DNA from: Planctomycetota bacterium
GTDB taxonomy: Bacteria; Planctomycetota; UBA8108; UBA1146
Assembly: GCA_018694835.1 (NCBI GenBank)
Contig: JABHOG010000007.1
Location: forward strand, 37,501 to 101,500
Direction: 5' to 3'
DNA: 64,000 nucleotides
The translations under genes and the position numbers were made by a program. Every line of letters begins with the position of its first letter. Positions within the stretch are counted from its first letter, which is position 1. The notes under the pieces are model-generated. The model did not search any database and was not told the origin of the DNA. It saw only the letters and a program-made list of their open reading frames with translations. Shown piece by piece: positions 34,969 to 44,700 of the stretch.

Positions 34969-35895
34969 ATGTCGATTCTCGATACCGATGTCGGACAGTG
35001 CTGGAATCGAGGGCGGCAACGACTCGGTCTTCCCGAGAGCGCCACTCCATTACTCGATCAACTCCACCTCCCCTTCGTCAAATCGCTACAGCAATGGCAC
35101 CAGCGAAAATCTGCGCCAGTAGTGGTCGGCCTGCAGGGATGTCAGGGAGCGGGCAAGAGCACCCTGTGTGAACTGGTGGTGCCGCTGGCCCAGGATCTGT
35201 TCGATCTGAAGGTCGCCATCGTTGCGCTCGATGATGTTTATCTTCCGCTCCAGCAAAGACAGCAACTGGCACAGCAAAGACACCCCCTGTGGATCACACG
35301 AGGAGTCCCGGGAACCCACGACACCGAGCTCGCCTGCGAGATCATCGGTGCACTGGCCGATCCGGCCGGCGCAGCGGCCACTATTCCCCACTTCGACAAG
35401 GGAATCGATGACCGACTGCCGACGACCCAGTCGAGCCGGATCACCGGCCCCTACGATGTGGTGATCTTCGAGGGATGGTGTACCGGGCTCGGTGCCTGCG
35501 CCGAGTTTGACTGGGAAACCCCCATCAATGATCTCGAAAGATCTGAAGATGCCGACATGGTGTGGCGGAAGCGGATCCGCGATCAACTGGCCGGCCCCTA
35601 CCAGCAGTTGTTTGGTCTCTTCGACCACCTGGCAATCCTCAAGGTCCCCTCTTGGGAAACGGTTTCCCTCTGGCGTGGCCAGCAGGAGGCTCGCCTGAGA
35701 GCAGACCGGGGCCACGACGCCAGCCGCTCGATGGATGCTGCTGCACTACAGAGATTTCTCGATCACTACGAAAGATTGACCCGTTGGACCATCGAGACCC
35801 TGCCTGCGGTGGCGGATTTCGTGGCCGACATCGCCGAGGATCGATCGATCGTATCGATCCAGACCAACCAGAAAACTCCTGGATGGAACCTTTGA
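34969..35895 (+). CDS. P-loop kinase, D-glycerate 3-kinase-like
   Basis: 308 residues from ATG 34969, preceded by GGAGGGG. The P-loop is GLQGCQGAGKST (Lys63), followed by VAIVALDDVYLP, an Asp pair typical of the phosphoribulokinase/uridine-kinase/glycerate-kinase fold, then DVVIFEGWCTGLG and the WETVSLWRGQQEARLR segment characteristic of the plant-type glycerate 3-kinase and YggC/Tda10 group. It would phosphorylate glycerate to 3-phosphoglycerate, but Tda10-type members have unproven substrates. A GAPDH pair and a RuBisCO-like protein elsewhere in the window also handle C3-C5 phosphates; no direct link is shown. Confidence 0.85.
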   Translation: MSILDTDVGQCWNRGRQRLGLPESATPLLDQLHLPFVKSLQQWHQRKSAPVVVGLQGCQGAGKSTLCELVVPLAQDLFDLKVAIVALDDVYLPLQQRQQLAQQRHPLWITRGVPGTHDTELACEIIGALADPAGAAATIPHFDKGIDDRLPTTQSSRITGPYDVVIFEGWCTGLGACAEFDWETPINDLERSEDADMVWRKRIRDQLAGPYQQLFGLFDHLAILKVPSWETVSLWRGQQEARLRADRGHDASRSMDAAALQRFLDHYERLTRWTIETLPAVADFVADIAEDRSIVSIQTNQKTPGWNL

Positions 35896-35921
35896 ATCCA
35901 TCTCTGAAAAGAGCAGAGCCG

Positions 35922-38900
35922 ATGAATGAGAAGCGCACCACTGATCCGATCGTTGCCGTGAATTCGTTGGCCATCTCGTTGCGTGGCCTGCTGTGGCTGG
36001 CGATTTCGTGGTCGATCACGACCGGAGCATCGGCCCAGGAACTGACATGGACCGAGTTGTTTGATGGCCACAGCCTGGCGGGCTGGAGTGGCGATTCGAA
36101 GTTGTGGCAAGTCGAAGATGGAGTGATCGTCGGCGAGGGCCCGGCAGGAGGTCCGGTGCCCCGGAGCGACTACTTGTGGCACGAGTCGACCTGGAATGAC
36201 TTCGTACTGGAGGCTCACTTTCGCCTCCAGGGCGGCAACAGCGGCATCCAGTACCGCAGCCGGCGCGCTGCCGATGGCGAGGCGATCGGATACCAGGCAG
36301 ACCTCGACGCCGCCAATCAATACTCGGGGATGCTCTACGAATCGCGCGGTCGAGGGATTGCAGTGCCGCGCGGTGAAGTGGCCACCTTGGCGGCGGATGG
36401 CACTCGCGATGTGATCGGTTTCCATCCCGATGCCGAGAGCGCCATCGAACGCCTCTCCGATGGCAACTGGCACCAGATGCGGATCATCGCCCACGGCTCA
36501 TCGATTCGACATGAGATCGATGGTACCCCCGTCTGTGCCTTCACCGATGGATCCACCGAGGCGGTGACCGGCGGCCAGATCGGACTGCAGATTCATGGCG
36601 GTGGACCGATGAAGGTCGAATGGAAATCGATCCGGGCGCGCCAATGGCAGCCGCTGGACGGCGACCCGGTGCTCGATTGTGCTCGAATCACCCGACCGCT
36701 GGAGGCTCAACCGCCCCGCTGGATCTGGGCCGAGGGCAAGAGAGACGACGATGTACAGGTCGAACTGGTCCGCAGTTTTGTCGTCGAGCAGCCGGTCGAG
36801 GCGTCGCTGACGATGAGTGGCGATAACCACTTCGTCGCATTCCTCGACGGGGTTCAGATCCTCAAGGGCGATGACTGGGCGAAGCCTGCTCGCACCATCA
36901 TCGAGAAGTTGATCGAGGGAACTCACCAGTTGCGGATCCTCTGCACCAATGATGGGGGTCCTGCAGCACTGGCGGGAGTGCTCGCCTGGACCCGAGATGA
37001 TGGAACCGTGGTCTCCATCGTCACCGACTCGCAGTGGCGTCACCTCGAGGATGGAACCGAGAAGCCGGTGCGAATCCTCGGAGATGTGGGCGCCGGCACC
37101 GCTCCCTGGGGAGATATCGGCCTCACCCCCGGCGGATCGGTCACTCGCTGGAGCCTTCCCCAGGGGTTTCAAGCGGAGATTCTCCACCATGTCGACAAGG
37201 CCGATGGCTCCTGGGTGTGTATCGCCAGCGAAGGTCCGGGGAAGTTCATCGCATCTCCGCAACGGGGGGTGCTGAAGCGAGTGGTCATCGACGAAGCGGG
37301 AGTGACCGTCACCGATTGTGCGGCCCTTGGCGATGCCCAGGGATTGTTGCTGGTCGATGGAGATCTGTGGGTTCATGTCCACGGTCACCGCAAGGATCGG
37401 GGTGGATTATGGATCCTCTCCGATCCCGATGGAGACGGCTTCTACGATCAGGAGAAGCGCCTGTCGGCGATGGGGCCCGGTGGCGAACATGGCGTTCACG
37501 CGCTGGTGCGCGGTCCCGATGGAGATGTCTGGACCGTGGTCGGCAATCACATCGATGTACCGGAGTCGCTGTTGACTCGCGATCGCTACCGTCACTGGCA
37601 AGAGGATCTGATCCTGCCGCGACTGTGGGATCCCAATGGTCATGCCGTCGGGCACCTCGCTCCTGCCGGACAGGTGCTTCGCATCGATCCAAAGACCCTC
37701 GAGTGGGAGCGCGTCGCGGGAGGCTTTCGCAACTCCTATGACCTGGCGTTCCACCACGACGGATCGCTCTTCACCTACGATGCCGACATGGAATGGGATG
37801 TGGGCACTCCCTGGTACCGTTCACCGAGAGTGGTCGAGGTGGTCTCCGGTGGTGAGGCGGGCTGGCGCGGCGGCGACGGCAAGTGGCCCGATGGTATTCC
37901 CGACGCGGTGATGCCATCGGTCGAGACCGACCTCTCCTCCCCGACTGGAGTCTCCTCCGGACTCGAAGGGAACTTTCCCGGCCGCTGGCGCCATGCCATC
38001 TACATCGCAGACTGGGCCTACGGTCGCATCCTGGCCTACTTCCCACAGGAGCACGGCGCCGGCTGGCGAGGCCGCGCAGAACCGTTCGCCGCGGCTGCCG
38101 CATTCAATGTCGCCGACATGGTGTTCGGTGACGACGGCGCCCTCTACGGAGTCACCGGTGGACGCGGCACCGCCAGCACCCTCTTTCGTATCCGGGCGGA
38201 AGGTGACGATCGTGATCCGATGGCACCCCCCACCACCGATCGGGGTCGCCAGGCCAGGGCACTCAAGAAACAGCTGGAAGCGGGACATCTACAACCGGAC
38301 GAGGATCTGTTGACCCTCAGCTGGAGTCACCTGTCGCATCGAGACGTGGCGATCGGATATGCCGCTCGCGTGGCCATCGAACAGTTCCCCCCCTCTCGCT
38401 GGAGAGAGTGGGCTCTCGACCCCGCATCCAGTGCCGGATCGATCGGTCTGTTGACGCTGGCTCGAGTCGGGGAGGAGATCGACCGAGACCCCCTGCTCGA
38501 ACGATTGTGCGACCTCCCTCCGGCGAATGACCGACGCCAACTACTCGAAGAGCTGCGCGTCGTCACCGTCGCCATCGCCCGTCTGGGTGACCCTGCAGGA
38601 GCGACCCGCCAGCGACTGCTGGCGCGCTTTGACAACAACTTCCCCAGTCCAGATCTGGCCGAAAATCGCCTCCGAGGAGATCTGCTGGTGCGCCTTTCCG
38701 CGCCCGCTTTGACCGCGCGCATCCTCGACTGGATGGACGCCGAAGCGGATGCGGCAGAGGGACTGGCGGCCCTGCGGCTGCTGCGATTCATGAAGCCGGA
38801 CGAAGCCCAGCAACTACGCATCTCCGCGGCGTTGAAGCGAATCCGCGGCCGCAGCGGAGGCAACAGTTTGCGTGGCTTTGCCGATCAGATGGTACGACAA

Positions 38901-39476
38901 CTCGATGATGGTTCTGGAGTGCTGTCGCCCCCCCCACAGGAAGCACCGGTTCTTCCCGATCCAGTGACCCACTGGACCGAAACCACGCTGCTCGCTGCAG
39001 TGCGCCAGCCGGGCGGCGATGCCAAGCGTGGTCAACTCGCCTTCGAGAAGGCGCTCTGTAGCCGCTGCCATCGTTTTCAACAGCTGGGCGGTGGTGCCGG
39101 CCCCGATCTGACCGGAGTCCGTGCACGCTTCTCCGACCTCGACCTGATCCGGTCGATTCTCACCCCATCTCGTGACATCTCCGACCAGTACCACTGGAGC
39201 ATCGTCACCACCGAGGACGATCTGGCCGTGGGCCGCATCCTGCGACGAGATCCAGATTCTCTGGTGCTCAATACCGATCCGTTTGGATACCAACCGCTGA
39301 CCCTGAGCGGGAAGGTGATCTCTATCGAGGCGTCTCCCGACTCGCCGATGCCCAACGGATTGATCGACACCCTTGATGAAGGTCAGGTACGAGATCTTTG
39401 GCTGTATCTCGGCAACTCCTCCCGGCCGGGTTCAGGGAATAGCCACCTGCGCAAAAATGGCCAGCAAGGACAATAG
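35922..39476 (+). CDS. Large secreted DUF1080 plus beta-propeller plus c-type haem-domain protein
   Basis: 1184 residues from ATG 35922 (ATG 35883 is in frame but overlaps the upstream gene). A signal peptide (LLWLAISWSITTGASAQ) is followed by a DUF1080/LamG-like sugar-binding or keto-glycoside hydrolase domain (FDGHSLAGWSGD to about residue 235) and a beta-sandwich (to about 395). A planctomycete-type membrane-bound dehydrogenase propeller of the TIGR02604 kind (about 400-760, with NSYDLAFHHDGSLFTYDADMEWD) and a helical HEAT region come next. The C-terminal haem domain has CSRCH and a distal Met region near SPMPNG. It probably oxidises a sugar and passes electrons to the haem. Its 3' end is duplicated at 41344. 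Confidence 0.9.
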   Translation: MNEKRTTDPIVAVNSLAISLRGLLWLAISWSITTGASAQELTWTELFDGHSLAGWSGDSKLWQVEDGVIVGEGPAGGPVPRSDYLWHESTWNDFVLEAHFRLQGGNSGIQYRSRRAADGEAIGYQADLDAANQYSGMLYESRGRGIAVPRGEVATLAADGTRDVIGFHPDAESAIERLSDGNWHQMRIIAHGSSIRHEIDGTPVCAFTDGSTEAVTGGQIGLQIHGGGPMKVEWKSIRARQWQPLDGDPVLDCARITRPLEAQPPRWIWAEGKRDDDVQVELVRSFVVEQPVEASLTMSGDNHFVAFLDGVQILKGDDWAKPARTIIEKLIEGTHQLRILCTNDGGPAALAGVLAWTRDDGTVVSIVTDSQWRHLEDGTEKPVRILGDVGAGTAPWGDIGLTPGGSVTRWSLPQGFQAEILHHVDKADGSWVCIASEGPGKFIASPQRGVLKRVVIDEAGVTVTDCAALGDAQGLLLVDGDLWVHVHGHRKDRGGLWILSDPDGDGFYDQEKRLSAMGPGGEHGVHALVRGPDGDVWTVVGNHIDVPESLLTRDRYRHWQEDLILPRLWDPNGHAVGHLAPAGQVLRIDPKTLEWERVAGGFRNSYDLAFHHDGSLFTYDADMEWDVGTPWYRSPRVVEVVSGGEAGWRGGDGKWPDGIPDAVMPSVETDLSSPTGVSSGLEGNFPGRWRHAIYIADWAYGRILAYFPQEHGAGWRGRAEPFAAAAAFNVADMVFGDDGALYGVTGGRGTASTLFRIRAEGDDRDPMAPPTTDRGRQARALKKQLEAGHLQPDEDLLTLSWSHLSHRDVAIGYAARVAIEQFPPSRWREWALDPASSAGSIGLLTLARVGEEIDRDPLLERLCDLPPANDRRQLLEELRVVTVAIARLGDPAGATRQRLLARFDNNFPSPDLAENRLRGDLLVRLSAPALTARILDWMDAEADAAEGLAALRLLRFMKPDEAQQLRISAALKRIRGRSGGNSLRGFADQMVRQLDDGSGVLSPPPQEAPVLPDPVTHWTETTLLAAVRQPGGDAKRGQLAFEKALCSRCHRFQQLGGGAGPDLTGVRARFSDLDLIRSILTPSRDISDQYHWSIVTTEDDLAVGRILRRDPDSLVLNTDPFGYQPLTLSGKVISIEASPDSPMPNGLIDTLDEGQVRDLWLYLGNSSRPGSGNSHLRKNGQQGQ

Positions 39477-39515
39477 AAGCGGCTTTATTATCCAGTAATT
39501 ACAGATAACACACCT
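39227..39515 (+). repeat. Direct repeat copy 1 (289 bp): 3' end of the haem-domain gene plus 39 bp downstream
   Basis: Matches 41344-41632 with 19 substitutions and no gaps (about 93% identity). The match begins abruptly inside the coding sequence and ends 39 bp after the stop codon, so coding and non-coding DNA were copied together. The two copies bracket a redoxin gene and a truncated pgpA. Confidence 0.95.
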
Positions 39516-39630
39516 GCTTGTCAGGCCAGAATTAGGATGGCAGGCTTCGATACACGATAGAATCGCCCCCCCCCTGCACACCCGGTTCCAGTGGGGGAAT
39601 ACGATCCACCACCCTTCGAAAAGGAACGAA

Positions 39631-40986
39631 ATGATTCGCACCTCCATCCTCTGCGGCGTCCTGATTGCCGCCTTCAACACCACATCAGTTCTCGGCCAGG
39701 ATACCCAAGAGGGGATTGAGACCGAAGCCCGCACCCTCATTCAGAAGATGACCGACTTCTACAAGACCCTGGATGGCGCTCAGTTCAAGAGCGTGATGAC
39801 GATGAAGGCCCCGCAGTTGCCGGGACCGATGGAGCAGACCTCGACGGTCAAGCTGCAAAGACCCAACAAGTTCGCGAGCATGTCGGAGGAATCAATGATG
39901 ATGGGCGGCGTGGATGCCGCCAGCGACGGTTCGGAAATGACCGTCGGCATCTCGATGTTCAAGATCTACACGCGGACACCCGCGCTCAAGAGCTTTGACG
40001 CCATGATCAAGGCGATGAATCCCGAACAAGGCGGACAACCCGACCATACCGCCATGATGCTCGGCCAGGACCCGGGACTCTCATTCGGCATCATGCTCTT
40101 CTCATCGAATGCCCTCGAGAAGATGATGGATGACGCCAGTGCCGTCTCGATCGCCGGCGAGGAGAAGTTCGATGGCATCGATTCAACCAGGATCAAGTTC
40201 CGGTTGACCGAGGAGCAGGTGGCGGAAGACACCATGAACCCGCTGGCAAACGTCGATCTCTGGATTGCCAAGGGTGACAAGCCCTGGATCCTGGGTATCC
40301 GACCCGACAATTCGATGATGGCCAACGACCCCATGATGGCCGGCATGGAGATGACCATCGCCTTCCAGGGGTGGGCGCAGGGCAAACAAGACAACGCTGC
40401 ATTCGACTTTGTTCCTGGCGAGGACTGGAAGAAGGTCGACAACCTGATGGAAGCCGCGATGGGTGAAACCGGCGACATGGGCGAGGGTTTCATGGAAATC
40501 CCCGAGGACATGGAGTTTGAAGAGCCTGAGCACCCCACCCTGGGAATGGCCGCCCCCGACTTCAGCCTCAAGACCCTGCGGACCGACAAGACCGTCACCC
40601 TCGAATCACTTCGAGGCAAGGTCGTCGTTCTCGACTTCTGGGCCACCTGGTGCGGCCCCTGCGTGGCGGGCCTGCCCACCATGCAGAAGGTGACCGACGC
40701 CTTCAAGGACCGAGGTGTGGTCTTCTACGGCATCAACCTGCTCGAACCCGCGGCCCGGGTGCAGAGCTTCGTCGACAAGAAGAAGTGGACCTTCTCCGTC
40801 CTTCTCGACGAGAAGGGCGAAGTCGCCAAACAGTACAAGGTCAACGGTATTCCCCACTCGATCGTGATCGGCAAGGACGGGAAGATCCTCAACGTCCACG
40901 TCGGCTTCGGTGGGGCTGAAGTGCTTGAAAAGCAGCTGACCGAGGAACTCAAAGCCGCCCTCGAGGCGACGCCCTCGACCGGCTGA
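39631..40986 (+). CDS. Secreted DUF2092 plus TlpA-type thioredoxin fusion protein
   Basis: 451 residues with a signal peptide (SILCGVLIAAFNTTSVLGQ). Residues 25-290 form a DUF2092/LolA-like half-barrel, notably Met-rich (MMMGGVD, MMANDPMMAGMEM). Residues 305-445 form a TlpA/ResA-like thioredoxin domain with the active site FWATWCGPC, the cis-Pro segment NGIPHS and an IGKDGKI strand. It should act as a periplasmic disulphide reductase or carrier attached to a lipid-binding domain. AAGGAACG precedes the ATG and a strong terminator follows. The codon style is heavier in ATG, AAG and GAC and lighter in CGA and TCG than neighbours, fitting arrival with the repeat-flanked segment. Confidence 0.9.
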   Translation: MIRTSILCGVLIAAFNTTSVLGQDTQEGIETEARTLIQKMTDFYKTLDGAQFKSVMTMKAPQLPGPMEQTSTVKLQRPNKFASMSEESMMMGGVDAASDGSEMTVGISMFKIYTRTPALKSFDAMIKAMNPEQGGQPDHTAMMLGQDPGLSFGIMLFSSNALEKMMDDASAVSIAGEEKFDGIDSTRIKFRLTEEQVAEDTMNPLANVDLWIAKGDKPWILGIRPDNSMMANDPMMAGMEMTIAFQGWAQGKQDNAAFDFVPGEDWKKVDNLMEAAMGETGDMGEGFMEIPEDMEFEEPEHPTLGMAAPDFSLKTLRTDKTVTLESLRGKVVVLDFWATWCGPCVAGLPTMQKVTDAFKDRGVVFYGINLLEPAARVQSFVDKKKWTFSVLLDEKGEVAKQYKVNGIPHSIVIGKDGKILNVHVGFGGAEVLEKQLTEELKAALEATPSTG

Positions 40987-41018
40987 ACCCCGAACACGGC
41001 TGATACTGAATCCACATG

Positions 41019-41052
41019 AAGACGCGCGTCCCATTCGGGCGCGCGTCTTTTT
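41019..41052 (+). terminator. Rho-independent terminator of the DUF2092-thioredoxin gene
   Basis: A 13-bp stem with one G-T pair (arms AAGACGCGCGTCC and GGGCGCGCGTCTT), loop CATTC, followed by TTTTT. It lies 33 bp after the stop codon. Read on the other strand it follows the pgpA fragment but has only a short U-run there. Confidence 0.9.
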
Positions 41053-41054
41053 CA

Positions 41055-41343
41055 TGAACATGAACTCGGCAACGTCCAGCGACCACCAGATCGGCAGCAG
41101 GACCCGCGCCAGAAGTTGCATGAGCACCAGCGCCATCAGGCCGGTGATCAGATCGTCCACCAGGATGCCGAAACCACCGCGAAGCCTTTCGAGGCTCCGT
41201 GCCGGTGGCGGTTTCAGAATGTCGAAGAACCGAAAGGCGAGGAAAGCGATCACGGCAAGCGTGAGATTCCAGGCGAAGGGCCCCATCGGTGCCGGGAGCA
41301 CGCCATGGCAGTGCGACCAGAGCCACGCACTGACCGGCAACCT
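41055..41343 (-). pseudogene. pgpA: Beheaded phosphatidylglycerophosphatase A (C-terminal fragment)
   Basis: The minus frame encodes LAVIAFLAFRFFDILKPPPA and then RGGFGILVDDLITGLMALVLMQLL, the last two motifs of PgpA, which dephosphorylates phosphatidylglycerophosphate. The conserved FRFFDILKP and DD pair are intact, but everything N-terminal to HCHGVLPAPMGP is missing because the sequence runs into the repeat copy at 41344. The frame also lacks a stop before the redoxin terminator, so the 3' end may be altered too. No start codon with a ribosome site exists in the repeat. It is a non-functional remnant carried in with the redoxin gene. Confidence 0.85.
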
Positions 41344-41593
41344 CGTGGGCCGCATCCTGCGCCGAGATCCAGATTCTCTGGTGCTCAATACCGATCCGTT
41401 TGGATACCAATCGATGACCCTGAGCGGGAAGATGATCTCCATCGAGGCGTCTCCCGACTCGCCGATGCCCAACGGATTGATCAATACCCTCGATGAAGGT
41501 CAGGTTGGAGATCTTTGGGCGTATCTCGGCAACTCCTCCCGGCCGGGTTCAGAGAATAGCCACTTGCGCAAAAATGGTCAGCAAGGACAATAG
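41344..41593 (+). pseudogene. 3' fragment of a haem-domain protein gene (repeat copy 2, coding part)
   Basis: It encodes the last about 82 residues of the haem-domain protein at 35922 (GRILRRDPDSLVLNTDPFGY onward, with conservative changes), but without the CxxCH or a start. The frame is open to the TAG at 41591-41593, in the same relative place as copy 1, and similarity continues to 41632. It could come from a diverged paralogue, since such genes are multi-copy in planctomycetes, or be a duplicate that has drifted. Confidence 0.9.
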
Positions 41594-41632
41594 AATCGGC
41601 TTTATCATCCAGTAATTACAGATGGCACACCT
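41344..41632 (+). repeat. Direct repeat copy 2 (289 bp)
   Basis: Partner of 39227-39515 with an offset of exactly 2117 bp and no indels. Its left end is the junction that truncates pgpA. The right end is followed at once by an inverted repeat (41626-41691). Confidence 0.95.
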
Positions 41633-41691
41633 CTTGAACCCCGCCGATCGAATCGAAATCCGCAAGGATGATCCGGAGTTGAAGAGGTGTG
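41626..41691. repeat. Inverted repeat, 10-bp perfect arms
   Basis: CACACCTCTT at 41626-41635 pairs with AAGAGGTGTG at 41682-41691, with a 46-bp spacer. It straddles the end of repeat copy 2 and lies 108 bp before the protease gene. It could be an operator, a hairpin in the protease leader, or a footprint of the rearrangement. No transposase is nearby. Confidence 0.7.
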
Positions 41692-41798
41692 TTGTCGTCC
41701 AATTTGATCTCCCTCGATCGGATAGATCTGTGGGAGATGGTTGTTCGGGTCATGGTCACCATGGCCGGTTCCACCCAAAACATGTCCTGAGGAGGACC

Positions 41799-44700
41799 AT
41801 GATGTTAGTTCGATCGTTGACCACTATTGCTTTGGTTCTGTCCCATCTGTTCCTCGGCTCGACCTTGGCCAACGCTGACATCTCCTTGAAGGAGGTGCCC
41901 GTTGTCGAGATCCCCGCCCTCGATATCGAGTCTCTGACTCTGGAAGACATCGATCGCGACCGAGCCGGAATGGCTCCACGCTATGCCGTTCCTCAGTCGG
42001 TCGACATCCGTCCTTCGACCCACGGGCAATGGAGCAAGTTGGATGACCAGACGGCAGTGTGGCGTCTACGAGCCCATTGCAAGAATGCCATCAGCATGAA
42101 CTTCGGCTTCAGCCGCTGGCTCGTACCGGTCGAGGGTCAGATGAAACTCTACAACATCGATCGAACCCACCGGATTCGTCCCTTCACCGTCGACGACATC
42201 CAGGACTCCGGCGTACTCTGGACTCCCGCCGTCGCCGGCAACGACGTGGTCATCGAGATCACCTGCGCTCTCGAGGATCGCTGGATGATCAACCAAGAGG
42301 TGGAACTGGCTTCCATCAACCCCGGCTATCGCGGATTTCATCAGAACTTTGGCGTGCCCGCCTCGACCAACACCGGCCCGTCGATGTCTGGATCCTGCAA
42401 TGTCGATGTGGTGTGCCCACAATCGGCGGGCTGGGAGAACGAGATCGACTGTGTCGGTGTCATCTCCAGCGGAGGGTCGCTCTTCTGCACCGGGTTCATG
42501 GTCAATAACACCGCCCAGGACGGAACTCCTTTCTTCATGACTGCCGATCACTGCGGAGTCACCGGCGGCAATGCTGGATCGCTGGTGGTGTACTGGAATT
42601 ACGAGAATTCGACCTGTCGTCCGCCCGGATCCGCCTCCAGTGGAGGACCCGGCAACGGCACCTTGAACCAGTTCAGTAGCGGTGCCATCTTCCGTTCCGG
42701 TTCCAGCACCTCCGACTACACCCTGGTCGAGTTGACCAGCCCACCCAATCCCACCTACGGTGTCTCCTTCTGCGGCTGGAATGCCTCGACCTCGCAACCC
42801 ACCAGTGCCGCCGGCATTCACCACCCCGGTGTCGATGAAAAGAGAATCTCCTTCGAGAATCAGGCTCCTTCCCTCTCGACCAACTTCGTCACGGTCAACG
42901 ACTGGGATCTGGGAACCACCGAGCCTGGATCATCCGGCTCACCGCTGTTCGATCAAAATCACCGCGTCATCGGTCAGTTGTGCTGCGGCGCTGCGGCTTG
43001 CGGCAACAACTTCTCTGACGACTACGGGCGATTCTCTCGTTCCTGGGGACTGGGTCTGGGCGCCTGGCTCGACTCCGCCGGTACCGGTCAGTTGACCATC
43101 GATACTCTTCCCGCTGGCGGCGGCGGCAACGTGGAACTCTGTTCCAACGGAGTCGACGATGACGGCGACGGAATGATCGACTGCAATGACCCCGACTGCT
43201 TCACCAGTCCCGCCTGCCTTCCGGCAGGTGCCGGAGATGAGTGCAGTACCGCCATCGCCGTGGTCGAAGGGGCCAATGCGGTCGACAACACGACGATGAC
43301 CACCGGAACAGACCCGATCAGTGATGCCCAGTGCCCCGGTACGGCGATCGGCATCTTCGGTCAAGATGCCTGGTATTCCTTCACCCCCACCTCCAGTGGA
43401 TCGATGGATGTGAGTACCTGTGACACCATCAACTTCGATTCCGACCTTGCGGTCTATGTCGGTGCTTGTGGCACCCTCGACCAGATCGCCTGCAACGGCG
43501 ATGGAACCGGCTGCGGCGGATTCACTTCGCTGATCAGCGGGGTTCCCGTCACTGCGGGGGTCGAATACTTGATCCGTATGGGCACCTGGGATGGCACACC
43601 GGGAAGCGGCACCTTGACCATCACCGTCGGTGGTGGCGGACCTGCCACCGAGAACTGCACCAACGGAACCGATGATGACGGCGACGGAATGATCGATTGC
43701 GCCGACTCCGATTGCATCAACAATCCTGCCTGTGGCGGCGGTGGCGGATCCGGCGACGAGTGCATCGATGCGATCCTCGTCACTGAAGGTGCCAATGCCT
43801 TTGATACGACCGGAATGACGGACAGTGCTGAGCCGGATCCGACCGGATGCACCAACACCTATGGCGAGAACGCCAACGATGGGTGGTTCTTGTACATTGC
43901 TAACTTCTCCGGCAACGTCACCTTCGAGACCTGCGACATCAATAGTTTTGATACTGACCTCTCCGCATACTCTGGCAGCTGTGGAAACCTGAACCTTATC
44001 GCCTGTGACGGCGATGGTGGCGCGGCTGCTGGTTGTCAGGGTTTTGATTCGATGCTCACCATTCCTGGAGTCCAGGCGGGCGATAGCATCATCCTTCGCA
44101 TCGGCGGCTGGGGTACCGCTGATCAAGGGCCTGGCACCCTCACCATCACCGTTGGTGGTGGCGGTGGTGGTGGCGGAGCCGGTGATGAATGTGCCGATCC
44201 TCTGACCGTGGTGGAGGGTGCCAACCCGATCAACACCACCGCGATGACCACCAGTGCCGACCCCTACAGCGATGCTCAGTGTGTCGGTACCTTCCTCGGC
44301 GACATGGCGTCCGATGGGTGGTATCAGTTCACGGCAACCACCACCGGTCTCACCACGGTCTCCACTTGCGACGCCATCGATTTCGACAGTGACGTCGTTG
44401 TCTACGAGGGCACCTGTGGCGCTCTGACCCAGATCGCCTGCAACGGCGATGGGCCCGCCTGTACCGCATACACCTCCTCGCTCGATGTGGGCATGACCGC
44501 TGGTAACACCTACCTGATCCGGGTGGGTAGCTGGTTGATCGGTACTTCCGGAACCGGAATCCTCACCATCAGTGTCGGGGGCGGCGGACCGGTGACTGAA
44601 AACTGTACCAACGGAACCGACGATGACGGCGATGGGCTGATCGATTGCGCAGATCCCGATTGTACGGCCAACCCCGCCTGTGGCGGTAGCGGCGGAATCG

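Noticed and set aside
39516-41343. Insertion sequence or transposon as cause of the repeat-flanked segment
   Set aside because: No transposase, no terminal inverted repeats at the borders, and the direct repeats are 289 bp and 7% diverged, unlike target-site duplications.
40606-41484. A 292-codon minus frame joining repeat copy 2, pgpA and the redoxin antisense
   Set aside because: Only the pgpA section has family motifs. The start lies in antisense of the haem-domain fragment and the end runs through a terminator and a real gene.
41054-41593. A 179-codon plus frame ending with repeat copy 2
   Set aside because: Its first half is antisense to pgpA and has no family features; only the 3' part is a genuine gene fragment.
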